Below are positions 1 to 11,227 of a stretch of DNA of 64,000 bases, piece by piece. Location: NCBI RefSeq assembly GCF_963678635.1, contig NC_087070.1:29364048-29428047 (forward strand), written 5' to 3'. This DNA is from Symsagittifera roscoffensis. Its lineage: Eukaryota; Xenacoelomorpha; Acoela; Convolutidae. Numbering within the stretch: the first letter of the stretch is position 1; every line of letters starts with the position of its first letter. Position numbers and translations under genes: made by a program. Under the pieces are notes generated by a model. The model worked only from the letters and a program-made list of their open reading frames with translations, was not told the origin of the DNA and did no database searches.

Positions 1-1083
1 AAGTGATAGTCTTGGGAGAAAGACTATCAAATGTTCAATTTGACAAATTCGGAGCAATCGCTAAAAAAGATTATTTTTTTTGAGTTTTCAGGTTCCTATA
101 AAAATGCTGTAACTTTTTCGAGACTTTTCATTGTTATTGTCTCTGTACTATCTATTTTTTTTTTCAGAACTAAATCTCCAGAAAAAGCAGATAATGATTG
201 CTTTTTCCTTGAAAACCCAAATATTTCTTCAACCTCGACTGTAAACCAGTGTTCAATAATCTTTGTCTAGTTCACAAGTTTTGTGTATGGGACTTTGTTG
301 ATTCAATACCTAAATGCGCGTAAGTCATTAACCTTGTTTTTTTACCCTAAATTATACTATCAAACTATCGATTTTTTTGTTTTTTGATGCAAATTAGCTA
401 ACAGTTGCAAAAAGGGATAATTTTTCACTTCTGCAAATTTTTGAAAGAATTCCTGAACTCAGGTTCAAGTATATGGGATCTTACTTTTCTGATGAAGTAC
501 CTCAACTAACAAAATACTCTTTTGCAATTGTTAACTCAGCCCCAAGCAAGGATAGAGGGTAACACCGGATCATGATAGCTCGATTGGACAAACTTACTAC
601 TCTGCTGATTCTTTGGGTCGAAAAAAAAACAACTTATTCCTTTATATGTGTAGCTTTTATTTGTAAGTGTAAATTATGGCAGTAAATTTACAATACGATG
701 CAGTGAATTATAAAGTTTCTTTGTAAACTAATTTTTATTCTCAAAAATTTGACTTTTTCCGAAGTTTCAGATATAAAGAAAGTAAGATTATCCAATAAAT
801 TTGTTAATAGGTCAAACTATAGCTAATCTTATCGTGTTTTGAAATTTTTTTGAAATTTTTTCAATTTTTTTTCATAAAAATTCATTGTTTTTTTACCCAA
901 AAAATCTTACCATTGTTTTACCATGTACCAAAAAACTAATTTAAAAACCTTCATTCCACAATCTACACTTCAATAACAATTAATTTGTTCCAATTAGATA
1001 AGGCGCGCCGAGATTTTTGCGAAAAACTAGACATTTCTATGCAAAAACTAAAAAAAATTTGGTTTTTCTTAATATTAACTTAC

Positions 1084-1204
1084 CATCACACCAACCATGA
1101 AATCTTACTATTGGTATTCCCTCTCTTAATACATTGTAGACTCTATTGCCTATCATGGCGGAACGTAAATCTATAACGTATTCTAATACATTGGGGTCCG
1201 CCAT
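1084..1204 (-). CDS. Candidate 41-codon exon, unknown function
   Basis: On the minus strand an ATG opens a frame beginning MADPNVLEYVIDLRSAM and ending ...VRFHGWCDG. The exon is cut by GTAAGTTAAT, a textbook 5' splice donor, at 1083. No clear acceptor or second exon was found downstream, so it may be the first exon of a lost gene or the upstream end of an element. The frame also stays open upstream of the ATG to 1240. I do not recognise the protein. It is perfectly duplicated at 3237-3357. Coding status is inferred only from the open frame and the splice donor. Confidence 0.25.
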
Positions 1205-1290
1205 GCACCTCCCCCTCACTTTAGCCCCAACCTTTACCACTTATTTATCTGTATGATACGCCTTCAAAGAGTCGCAGTAGTTAACAAAAA

Positions 1291-2145
1291 CTAATTATGA
1301 TTTATCAAATAGAGATTAGTTTTTGTTACGAAAGAAAAATTGCCAACTGGTTTTGGAACATTCAAAGTTTTGTAGATTGTCCAGGATTTCTTCATTTTCC
1401 TCTTCAATATCGCTAAAATTAGCTGAGCAAGATTTAGATCTCTGCTTCGTTTATATATTCTCGTGATATAATCTAATACAATTGTTAACAACGAATTTCT
1501 ACCAAACGAAAATTCGTTTGTCTGAGTGTCATTTTCATAAATTAATAGGTAGTAGTAATTGTGCTTATCAACGTTCTCCAACTGGGTGTGAAGATGACTA
1601 CTGGCCTAAAAAACGCGTGCGATTAATATTTTACGTGCGATTGTGCTTTTTTAAGGAAATTCTTCTTAAATTGTTTCTATAGTAAATTGTTCTTATGCAA
1701 CGAGCCAACCCTATTAAGTAACGTGTTTGGGTCCCGTTTAATTGTAGAAATTATGTCGTCTACGAATGTTTCGAACAGTTTTCTTTCATTTTTACAAGTT
1801 AATATATCTGGTAAATTACGACAGAATTCACAGTACTATATTATATCACCTGTTTTATGGTATTCGTCGTTACTGATGTTTTGACACTAAGCATGAAACC
1901 AATTTTCACACTTTTCCCATTCAACACAATTACTGTACCAAACAAAACTTTCACTGAATTTGGGCAGTTTCTCAGATTTTGTTTTTGTTTTTTGCTTTAT
2001 GAAAAAACTCCTTCGAACGGGTGCATCTAAATATTAGCCAAAAGTACTGCAGATGTGCACCTATTGCTAACACATCATTCTGACAATACCATTCTTCATT
2101 GCTTTTGATATAAATATTTGTCACGGCTAACTTAAGCAGCATTTT
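1291..2145 (-). mobile_element. Penelope-like element family A, 3' half (copy 0)
   Basis: Minus-strand RT fragment of a Penelope-like retroelement. Reading downward from 2145 there is an RT block ending in an F-V-D-D-I-I-S-T catalytic motif (FVDD codons at 1755-1766) followed by KRDPNTLLNRV, the usual Penelope spacing after the YxDD box. A second conserved frame at 1291-1581 (VDKHNYYYLLIYENDT...) is the post-RT region. The 5' half is missing because the tandem-duplication junction lies at 2145. Non-functional. Confidence 0.7.
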
Positions 2146-2153
2146 AGTAACGG

Positions 2154-4304
2154 AAGTGATAGTCTTGGGAGAAAGACTATCAAATGTTCAATTTGACAAA
2201 TTCGGAGCAATCGCTAAAAAAGATTATTTTTTTTTGAGTTTTCAGGTTCCTATAAAAATGCTGTAACTTTTTCGAGACTTTTCATTGTTATTGTCTCTGT
2301 ACTATCTATTTTTTTTTTCAGAACTAAATCTCCAGAAAAAGCAGATAATGATTGCTTTTTCCTTGAAAACCCAAATATTTCTTCAACCTCGACTGTAAAC
2401 CAGTGTTCAATAATCTTTGTCTAGTTCACAAGTTTTGTGTATGGGACTTTGTTGATTCAATACCTAAATGCGCGTAAGTCATTAACCTTGTTTTTTTACC
2501 CTAAATTATACTATCAAACTATCGATTTTTTTGTTTTTTGATGCAAATTAGCTAACAGTTGCAAAAAGGGATAATTTTTCACTTCTGCAAATTTTTGAAA
2601 GAATTCCTGAACTCAGGTTCAAGTATATGGGATCTTACTTTTCTGATGAAGTACCTCAACTAACAAAATACTCTTTTGCAATTGTTAACTCAGCCCCAAG
2701 CAACGATAGAGGGTAACACCGGATCATGATAGCTCGATTGGACAAACTTACTACTCTGCTGATTCTTTGGGTCGAAAAAAAACAACTTATTCCTTTATAT
2801 GTGTAGCTTTTATTTGTAAGTGTAAATTATGGCAGTAAATTTACAATACGATGCAGTGAATTATAAAGTTTCTTTGTAAACTAATTTTTATTCTCAAAAA
2901 TTTGACTTTTTCCGAAGTTTCAGATATAAAGAAAGTAAGATTATCCAATAAATTTGTTAATAGGTCAAACTATAGCTAATCTTATCGTGTTTTGAAATTT
3001 TTTTGAAATTTTTTCAATTTTTTTTCATAAAAATTCATTGTTTTTTTACCCAAAAAATCTTACCATTGTTTTACCATGTACCAAAAAACTAATTTAAAAA
3101 CCTTCATTCCACAATCTACACTTCAATAACAATTAATTTGTTCCAATTAGATAAGGCGCGCCGAGATTTTTGCGAAAAACTAGACATTTCTATGCAAAAA
3201 CTAAAAAAAATTTGGTTTTTCTTAATATTAACTTACCATCACACCAACCATGAAATCTTACTATTGGTATTCCCTCTCTTAATACATTGTAGACTCTATT
3301 GCCTATCATGGCGGAACGTAAATCTATAACGTATTCTAATACATTGGGGTCCGCCATGCACCTCCCCCTCACTTTAGCCCCAACCTTTACCACTTATTTA
3401 TCTGTATGATACGCCTTCAAAGAGTCGCAGTAGTTAACAAAAACTAATTATGATTTATCAAATAGAGATTAGTTTTTGTTACGAAAGAAAAATTGCCAAC
3501 TGGTTTTGGAACATTCAAAGTTTTGTAGATTGTCCAGGATTTCTTCATTTTCCTCTTCAATATCGCTAAAATTAGCTGAGCAATATTTAGATCTCTGCTT
3601 CGTTTATATATTCTCGTGATATAATCTAATACAATTGTTAACAACGAATTTCTACCAAACGAAAATTCGTTTGTCTTAGTGTCATTTTCATAAATTAATA
3701 GGTAGTAGTAATTGTGCTTATCAACGTTCTCCAACTGGGTGTGAAGATGACTACTGATCTAAAGAAACGCGTGCGATTGATATTTTGCGTGCGATTGTGA
3801 TTTTTCTTCAGTAAATTGTTCATAAATCGTTTCTATAGTAAATTGTTCTTTTGCAACGAGTTAACCCTATTAAGTAACGTGTTTGGGTCCCATTTAATTA
3901 AAGAAAATATGTCGTCTACGAATGTTTCGAATTGTTTTCTTTCATTTTTACAAGTTAATATGTCTGGTAAATTACGACAGAATTCACAGTACTATATTAT
4001 ATAACCCGTTTTATGGTATTTGTCGTTACTGATGTTTTGACACTTAGCATGAAACCAATTTTCTTAATTTTTTGCCATTCAACACATTTACTGTACCAAA
4101 CAAAATTTTCACTGCATTTTGGAAGTTTCTCAGATGTTTTTTTTTTGTGATTTGCTGTATAAAAAAACTCCTTCGTACCAGTGCATCCAAATATTAGCCA
4201 AATTTACTGCAGATGTGCACCCATTGCTAACACATCATTCTGACAATACCATTCTTTATTGCTTTTGATATAAATATTTGTCACGGCTAACTTACGCAGC
4301 ATTT
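2154..4304. repeat. Tandem duplication, copy 2
   Basis: Second copy of the 2,153-bp unit. Homology to copy 1 ends near 4304, where this copy continues into the 5' part of the Penelope-like RT while copy 1 jumps back to the start of the unit. Apart from one- or two-base differences it matches copy 1 to about 3740, then diverges. The first about 1 kb (2154-3180) is AT-rich and I see no gene in it. Confidence 0.9.
3237..3357 (-). CDS. Candidate exon, duplicate of 1084-1204
   Basis: Identical duplicate of the MADPNVLEYVI frame with the same GTAAGTTAAT donor. Identity is explained by the recent tandem duplication, so it adds no independent evidence of selection. Confidence 0.25.
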
Positions 4305-5480
4305 TAAGAGTTGAACGCTCAATATCTGGAGTGTAATCAGTTGTATACAACTTACGTAAGACAATCTCAATTGCTTCCGATATGAGAGTGTTTGTGTATA
4401 AGTTCTTGGCGTCTAGTGAAACAATTTGTTCTTTTTGTCGAGTATAAGTTTCTTGAGTTTTTCTCAAGCGTCTAACGTAGATATTTTAATGTTTGCGCCA
4501 GGAAGCAATTCAAAAAGAGGTGTCAAAAATTTGTTCAGATCATGATAACTACTGCCAAGAAAAGATAGAACCGGACGGAGTGGTAGTTCACTCTTATTCC
4601 CTCTGGACAAATCGTATAACCTAGCGGGCTGAGCTCCGGTAATTTTGGGTTTTGAATAAATTTCATCACTTCTTGTTCTTGTTCTTTCATTTTGAATAAT
4701 GTGTTATTGATATCTTTTTTCACTTTCAAGATCAAATTAGCAGTGCTATTTTTGAGTTCAGTAAATTGTGAGCAATTCAAAATTTCTTGTAAACTTTTAT
4801 CATAAATTTTCATTTTCATAACACAAAATTCATTGCCTTTATCATAAGGCACAGCAAATGATCATTTTCTTTCAAATTTTTCACTGCTTTTGAAAGTGCA
4901 CGATCAGTTGGTGTTCCTTTGATGTTCCTTGCGTACCAATTTGGCGAGAATTCTCTTTCACACCATTTTCCCACTCTATTCTATTCTCACGCAGTTTTCT
5001 ATTTTTTTGTCAATTTCGGCTGGGAAGTGAATTTCGATAAATTTATCCTTAATCGGATCTTTTGGGCCGTACAAAAAAAACACTTATACAAAATGGGCAA
5101 TTCAATATCCTCTAACGTTTTTATCGCAGGGTCAGTCTTTCGTAGAGGATTTCGCTGGAAATTTGTTTGATTAGTATTTCAACACTCAATTTATTTTTGT
5201 TTTTTACAATGATTATGCTGAGTTTTTGTTGTAAAATGAAGAGTAACGATCGCAGCCAATTTTGATAAATTTTCAGTTGCGGCTTGCGTTTACTTATATG
5301 GAGGGACTGCAATGTTAATAACTTCTCAACGTGTTGCTTTTGTCAAATAATTGCCCTTTAAATGTCTTAGATGGTCCACAGCATTCTGCGACATGCTGCC
5401 CTACTCCCGAATCACTCCTTTGATGCTCTGTTTTCCGTGTGGTTAGATGTCAGCACGCTTGCCCGAGATAGGGTAGTTGA
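3444..5480 (-). mobile_element. Penelope-like element family A, most complete copy (copy 1)
   Basis: Minus-strand retroelement, read from about 5480 down. Parts in order: an amino-terminal frame at 5121-5312 (SLHISKRKPQLKIY...); a frame at 4535-4852 opening with PYDKGNEFCVMK, the Penelope L-P-x-D-K-G-x-x-x-V-V-M box; a frame at 4204-4467 with SLDAKNLYTN (Penelope RT motif S-L-D-V-x-S-L-Y-T-N-V-P) and WYCQNDVLAMGA (Y-x-Q-x-D-G-x-x-M-G box); the FVDD box at 3911-3922; and the post-RT frame 3444-3734. No GIY-YIG endonuclease is recognisable. Several interruptions make it inactive. It is the only family-A copy in which RT and post-RT parts are contiguous. Confidence 0.75.
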
Positions 5481-5816
5481 TTATTGAGTATTTTTCAATC
5501 GCCCGAAAGTACATACCGACGGAAAATAAAGCTAGGCTCTAAAACAGCTTGTTATCGTCCAGACTCAGCTTCACATGCTTTTACCAAGTCAGTTCAGTGT
5601 GTGGTTCACTAAAACTGGGTGTACAAAATCGTTACAACTTAAAAACTATCGGCCACACCGCGCCAAAAAACTTAGTTATTTTGAAAATAGTGAGCTCATG
5701 GCTGGTTCTCAGTATCCCCTGACCACGAGGTCAGTCCTAAATACAGGGCTATTATAATTTTTAATCATTTTACGATTGTTTTGGTTCAGTAGATAAGAAC
5801 CATCATACCATCGGAG

Positions 5817-5903
5817 ATGAATCGACATTTTACTTTAACTCCTGGCTTCTCATATTATGAAAACGAATCTGATGTTACTTTAAATTCAATTCCGGGAAGA
5901 TAA
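5817..5903 (+). CDS. Conserved 28-codon ORF behind a splice-acceptor-like site (copy 1)
   Basis: An ATG opens MNRHFTLTPGFSYYENES... and closes with ...NSIPGR. A TTGGTTCAG sequence 28 bases upstream resembles a nematode 3' splice site. The same arrangement occurs at 10594 and 18344, with mainly coding-neutral or conservative differences. Downstream sequence keeps an acidic, serine-rich flavour in one plus frame (NPDEELFSS, SNFDEYSSD), so this may be the first exon of a longer decayed protein. I do not recognise it. It lies between the Penelope N-terminal part and the minus-strand ORF at 6256. Confidence 0.3.
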   Translation: MNRHFTLTPGFSYYENESDVTLNSIPGR

Positions 5904-6255
5904 AAGTTGTTAAAACGCAGTCTAAAATTGTTATCCGTTACCCTTCCGGACTCTTGAATCCCGATGAAGAGCTGTTTTCTTCGCGACCAAGAAGGGTAGT
6001 AATACCCTCTTGTTAGCTCTCCTGATTGTCGGGAATTGCTCCGTAATGATTGTAGCTGTACAAAAGTTATAATTCGGAGCGTTATTCTTCAAATTTTGAT
6101 GAATATAGTTCTGATCGTCTTTCCTGTCAATGGAACGTCTACCCTTTACTAGTGTAAATTGTCTGTCTGATTTTAGCGAAAGCTCAGTTGTCGCGAAAAA
6201 AAGTGTTACGTGTCATGTCATGCACGCCCAACTCAAAAATTTAAAAGTAATTCCA

Positions 6256-6450
6256 TCAATCCAAATTGACCCCTCCGAATACGTTCGTTTGAACGACTAA
6301 AACTGTTGATCGTCCAAAACAGTCAATATTCCCGCCAATCTGCTCCAATGAAAATTCGTTGACGTTCATTTTCAGATCACTTTGGGCAAATGTCACATAC
6401 TCCCGGACATCCCGATCGATGCCCTCATTTAATTTCGAGTAACTCATCAC
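6256..6450 (-). CDS. Conserved minus-strand ORF, 64 codons, unknown (copy 1)
   Basis: Frame containing MSYSKLNEGIDRDVREY and FSLEQIGGNIDCFGRS, ending ...VFGGVNLD. Two further copies at 11033 and 18776 keep almost the whole reading frame, and the third copy has several coding changes and a small length change but still reads through. No domain recognised; it could be a retroelement protein fragment. Orientation is the same as the neighbouring Penelope element, but it is separated from it by plus-strand-looking sequence. Confidence 0.35.
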   Translation of the reverse strand: MMSYSKLNEGIDRDVREYVTFAQSDLKMNVNEFSLEQIGGNIDCFGRSTVLVVQTNVFGGVNLD

Positions 6451-6780
6451 AGTGCCATCGAACAGAATTTACAAAATGCATCAAAAGAAGTTCCATCCAC
6501 ATCATATCGACTCACCACGTGCTACAAATGGCATAAAACTACAATGCTATAGCCTTCCATTTTTTTCCTTAATCTGAATTCTGAGGATATGACCAAGAAT
6601 AAAACATATTTTCTGACTTTCAATGCCATTGTCTCAAGATAAAACGTTTTCTACTAGGATTAAAAAATGTTGAGACGCAGGAAACTCCTGCCAGCCAACA
6701 AACTAAAAATGTCATTTTATAAATTTTCCCTTCGAATACTTAGTTGTTATAGGTCCTGAAAGTTAAACTTAAGAATTTCA

Positions 6781-7260
6781 GTGGTTAGAACAAAAATTCG
6801 GAAAGAGGAAGATCCAGTGGGACAATCGAGACGTATCCGAACCGACCCATTCCACGAAATCAGAGAAATAACGAGATTATCTCCGGGAGAGTACGAAATC
6901 AGATGCGCGGTGCCCATAGACTGTTAACAAACATTAGAGATTTTGTTTTCTGCTGTAATGCCCTGAACGCATTTAGCTTACTCCAGTTTTAATTTAATCT
7001 TTCAGAGCGTGAGCAGTTAGAGTCGAGGAAAGAGTCAATCCATCTCAAATGGATTTAGTCTACATCCGAGGCTCAGCTTTGTGGTTATTTTTGCTTGTGA
7101 GCAAAAATGAAAGCTGATCAAAAGTCGTTTGGCTGATGGCCTATAAATGGTAGCATGGTAATTAGCCCTCAACAGACCAGAAAAACAATTGGCTAGGTCA
7201 AGACCGTTAAAAACGAGTAGAATTAAGTTAACTGACATCAGCCAGTCGTCAATAGGTTCT
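6781..7260. repeat. R block, copy 1 (truncated at left)
   Basis: Homologous to 13500-13990 and, more distantly, to 50380-50960. It contains the tail of the basic ORF found intact at 13460 (RKFGKRKIQWDN), a TTTCAG acceptor-like site before GAGCGTGAGCAGTTAG, and a second conserved stretch near 7020-7250. The stretch 7260-7500 is AT-rich, present only in this copy, and shows no gene. Confidence 0.7.
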
Positions 7261-7509
7261 TTTGGACGCTCCGTCCCTGTGTAATGTCTGAGCGAATGTT
7301 AAAAGAACATACCGGAATTTAAAAACTCAAAAAGGTTGGCCTGATATGAATCTACGGGTTCATTCAGACACATATTCTAATTTGCTCTGAAAATTATACC
7401 CATCATAAATTGAACCTCTATATTTGTCACATTTGCAATTATAGTAGGACGTGGGTATCAATGCGAGTGTCTGTGAAATTTGAAATTTGGAATTAAACAA
7501 TTCCAACTT

Positions 7510-7930
7510 CAATAGTTCAATTACTTCTCCATATCATGCGCCTCCAAATAGTCAGAGTAGTTATCAAAAACTAGTTTTGATTTATCAAAAAAGTTAGTTT
7601 TTGTTACGATAGAAAAATTGCCAACTGGTTTCGGAAGATTCAAAGTTTTTCAGATTGTCCAAGAATTCTTCATTTCTTCTTCAAAATTGCTAAAATTAGT
7701 TGAGCAAGATTTAGATCTCAGCTTCGTTTATATATTTTCGTGATATAGTCTTATACAATTGTTAACAACGAACTTGTACCGATTGAAAAGTCGTTTGTCT
7801 CAGTGTCAGTTTCATAAATCAGTGGGTAGTAGTAATTGTGCTTGTCAACGCTCTCCAACTGGGTTTGAAGATGAGTAATCGCCTAAAGAAACGCGCGCGA
7901 TTGTAATTTTGCGTGCAATTATGCATTGAT
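7510..7930 (-). mobile_element. Penelope family A post-RT segment, separated from its RT (copy 2)
   Basis: Minus-strand homologue of 3444-3734 (SVDKHNYYYPLIYETDTET). In this unit about 1.1 kb of other DNA (7930-8990) lies between it and its RT part, unlike copy 1 where the two are adjacent. The same arrangement recurs in the next unit. Confidence 0.65.
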
Positions 7931-8990
7931 TAACTGCAGGAACAACTTAGAATTTGAACGTGTACTTTGACCGGGCCTGTACCCCATGTGGAACAACAGC
8001 AGAAGTCATCAGACTACTACTACTAATGATGTCAGTTCTCTCACATCATAAATTTTTAACTAAATTCATGTTTTAACGTCGACTTTTCTCTGGAAAGAAT
8101 TCCGACTACCTACATTGTTTTGTGTAAAAAAATTAAATGTCAGTAAAATTTTAAATCAAACACGACCGCTTTTGCTATAACTATTATCATCAAGTATTTA
8201 TTCTTATAAGTCAAATTAGTTACAGCTTAGTTATATAATTATTAGGAGGATTTTTTGAAAACTTTGATTATGGAGATTTTTTTTCCAACACATGCCCGAA
8301 ACTTTTTTTAACCAATTTTTTCTCTTTTTGGAAACTACTTCTAGGGTTAAATTAATATATTTAGTCATTCTGTATGTGTTCTGTGGGTTCAGGTGCGGTT
8401 TGCGTTTAATTATATTGAGGGCCTCCATTTTTAATAATTTCTCAAGGTCATTGCTTTTAACAATTAATCGCCATTAGAGTGCCTTAGATTGTCCTCAAAA
8501 TTCTGCGACATGTTGTCCTACTGGCAAATGACTCTTTTTATGCTCTGTTATCCGTGTGGTTAGATGTCGGTACGTTTACGCGATATAGGTGGAACTACAT
8601 ATACTACATTTAATTAGTTTTGTCAGTTTTCTTGCAACTGCTTTCAGTTTTGCTTTCCGTGAATTTTTTGATGTTTCGCTCATGATTTTTCCATGGTACC
8701 ATTTACAATTTTGATGTCCAGGGTTCTGGTCACTGCATTTTCTTCCAAACTTCCACGTTGATTTTTAACGACTCGACGAAATTGTTCCAGTTACTGGTAC
8801 ATCTAGGCAAACTATGTATTGTTCCTTCCAGAATGTTCTATTTGTGCCTGAGGGAAGCGCAGCTATGAAAACTCAACGCAAATATCAAAATGGAAATGTA
8901 GCTATCAAAATAGTTTCAGTATCAGTTGATTTTTGATACCATTTGCATGTGATCTGATTTTGTTGATTTACTACAATAATCATGTCCAGA
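7930..8990. other. Segment inserted between Penelope RT and post-RT parts (copy 2)
   Basis: About 250 bp of unidentified AT-rich DNA, then a second Penelope-A amino-terminal piece on the minus strand (8231-8428, ALNIIKRKPHLN..., with ...SKKRKNWLKK), then a stretch at 8590-8860 homologous to the DNA that lies upstream of the Ty3 integrase in the second array (31845-32090; GTTTTTGATGTTTC is shared). A repeat of the whole segment occupies 14470-15540. Confidence 0.6.
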
Positions 8991-8999
8991 AAAGCAAGA

Positions 9000-9800
9000 T
9001 CCCCTTTCTCGTTGGCTTTTTCTTTAGTAAACTGTTCCTAAGTCGTTTCTATAGTAAACTGTTTTTATGCAACGAGTTAACCCTATTAAGTAACGTGTTT
9101 GGGTCCCCTTTAACTGTACAAATTATGTCGTCTACGAATATTTCAAACAGTTTGCTTTCATTTTTACAAGTTAATACGTCTGGTAAATTACGACAGAATT
9201 CACAGTACTATATTATATCATCCGTTTTGTTGTATTTGTCGTTACTGATGCTTTGACACTTAGCATGAAACCAATTTTCACAATTTCTTGCCATTCAACA
9301 CATTTACTGTACCAAACAAAATTTTCACTGCATTTTGGAAGTTTCTCAGATTTTTTTTTGTTATTTGCTGTATATGCCAAATTTACTGCAGTTGTGCACC
9401 CATTGCTAACACATCATTCTGACAATGCCATTGTTTATTGCTTTTGATATAAATAATTGTCACGGCTAAGTTAAGCAGCTTTTTAAGAGTTGAACGCACA
9501 ATATCTGGTGCGTAATCAGTTGTATACAAAATACGTAAGGCAATCTCAATTGCTTCCGATATGGGAGTGTTTTTGTACAAACTCTTAGCGTCTAGTGAAA
9601 CAATTTGTTATTTTCGTCGAGCATAAGTTTCTTGAGTTTCTCTCAAGCGTCTAACGTAGATGTTTTAATGTTTGCACCAGGAACCTTCTCAAAAAGATGA
9701 GTCAAAAATTTGTTCAGATCATGATAACTACTGCCAAGAAATGATAGAACCGGATGGAGTGGTAATTCACTCTTACGCCCTTAATTCACTCTTATGCCTG
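9000..9800 (-). mobile_element. Penelope-like family A RT core (copy 2)
   Basis: Minus-strand RT with SEAIEIALRILYTT, the WHCQNDVLAMGA box (about 9383-9420) and the FVDD box at 9127-9138. Shorter than copy 1: the region before SLDxKxLYTN is curtailed around 9780. Broken. Confidence 0.7.
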
Positions 9801-9869
9801 ATTTATCCTTAATCGGATGTTTTGGACCGTACAAAAAAAACTCTTCTACAGAATTGGCAATTTAATATC

Positions 9870-10240
9870 CTCTAACGTTTTTATCGCAGGGTCAGTCTTT
9901 CGTAGAGGATTTCGCTGGAAATTTGTTTGATTAGTATTTCAACACTCATATTATTTTTGTTTTTTACAATGAGTGTGCTGAGTTTTTGTTGTAAAATGAA
10001 GAGTAACAATCGCGGCCAATTTTGATAAATTTTCAGTTGCGGCTGGCGTTTACTTATATGGAGGGACTGCAATGTTAATAATTTCTCAACGTGTTGCTTT
10101 TGTCAAATAATTGCCCTTTAAATGCCTTAGATGGTCCACAGCATTCTGCGACATGCTGCCCTACTCGCTAATCACTCCTTTGATGCTCTGTTTTCCGTCT
10201 GGTTAGATGACAGCACGCTTGCCCGAGATAGGGTAGTTGA
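9870..10240 (-). mobile_element. Penelope family A amino-terminal part (copy 2)
   Basis: Minus-strand frame at 9881-10072 (SLHISKRQPQLKIYQNW) closely matching 5121-5312, with the conserved upstream stretch (LARAV-like, SRAACRRML) continuing to about 10240. The 4,760-bp offset to copy 1 matches neither array period exactly, which shows unequal insertions and deletions between units. Confidence 0.6.
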
Positions 10241-10593
10241 GTATTGAGTATTTTTCAATCACGACTTAGCTGAATTTTTGTATCACTAGCCCGAAAGTAC
10301 ATACCGACGGAAAATAAAGCTAGGCTCTAAAACAGCTTGTTATGCTTCACATGATTTTACCAAGTCAGTTCAGTGTGTCGTTTACTAAAACTGGGTTTAC
10401 GAAGTCGTTACAACTTAAAAGCTATCGGCTAAACCGCGCCAAATAACTTAGTTATTTTGAAAATAGTGAGTTCATGGCTGGGTCTCAGTATCCCCTGACC
10501 ACGAGGTCACTCCTAAATACAGGGCAATTATACTTTTTAAATCATTTTACGATTGTTTTGGTTCAGTAGATAAGAACCATCATACCATCGGAG

Positions 10594-10680
10594 ATGGATC
10601 GACCTTCTACTTTAACTCCTAGCTTCTCATATTATGAAAACGAATCTGATGCTACTTCAAATTCAATTCCGGGAAGATAA
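10594..10680 (+). CDS. Conserved short ORF behind splice-acceptor-like site (copy 2)
   Basis: Copy of 5817-5903: MDRPSTLTPSFSYYENES..., ending NSIPGR, with GGTTCAG at 10560-10566 upstream. Length is unchanged relative to copy 1 despite several substitutions. Function unknown. Confidence 0.3.
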   Translation: MDRPSTLTPSFSYYENESDATSNSIPGR

Positions 10681-11032
10681 AAATTGTTAAAACGCAGTCT
10701 AAAAATGTTCTCCTTTACCCTTCCGGATTCTTGAATCCCGATGAAGAGCTGTTTTCTTCGCGACCAAGAAGGGTAGTAAAATCCTCTCGTTAGCTCTCCT
10801 GATTGTCGGGAATTGCTCCGTAATGATTGTAGCTGTACAAAAGTTATAATTCGGAGCGTTATTCTTCAAATTTTGATAAATATAGTTTTGTTCGTCTTTC
10901 CTGTTAATGGAACGTCTACCCTTTACTAGTGAAAATCGTCTGTCTGATTTTCGCGAAAGCTCAGTTGTCGCGAAAAAAAGTGTACCATGTCATGTCATGC
11001 ACGCCCAACTCAAAAACTTAAAAATAATCCCA

Positions 11033-11227
11033 TCAATCTAAATTGACCCCTCCGAATACGTTCGTTTGAACGACTAAAACTGTTGATCGTCCTAAACAGT
11101 CAATATTCCCGCCAATCTGCTCCAATGAAAATTCGTTGACGTTCATTTTCAGATAACTTTGGGCAAATGTCACATACTCCCGGACATCCCGATCGATGCC
11201 CTCATTTAATTTCGAGTAACTCATCAC
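11033..11227 (-). CDS. Conserved minus-strand ORF, unknown (copy 2)
   Basis: Near-identical to 6256-6450 (MSYSKLNEGIDRDV...GGVNLD), with a handful of substitutions. No recognised domain. Confidence 0.35.
   Translation of the reverse strand: MMSYSKLNEGIDRDVREYVTFAQSYLKMNVNEFSLEQIGGNIDCLGRSTVLVVQTNVFGGVNLD

Larger units (their letters stand above)
1..2145. repeat. Tandem duplication, copy 1 (period 2,153 bp)
   Basis: The sequence starting at base 1 reappears at 2154. The first about 1.6 kb is almost identical between the two copies; the last about 0.5 kb (Penelope RT part) is visibly more diverged. The unit holds about 1 kb of AT-rich DNA without a convincing gene, a candidate exon on the minus strand, and the 3' half of a minus-strand Penelope-like RT. 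The copy ends abruptly inside the RT, exactly where copy 2 begins. The window opens inside the unit, so more copies may lie to the left. Confidence 0.9.

Noticed and set aside
1687-1884. Plus-strand open frame with VNISGKLRQNSQYY, repeated at 3816, 8933 and 15593
   Set aside because: It is the antisense shadow of the Penelope family A RT; the minus strand gives the FVDD motif and the family match.
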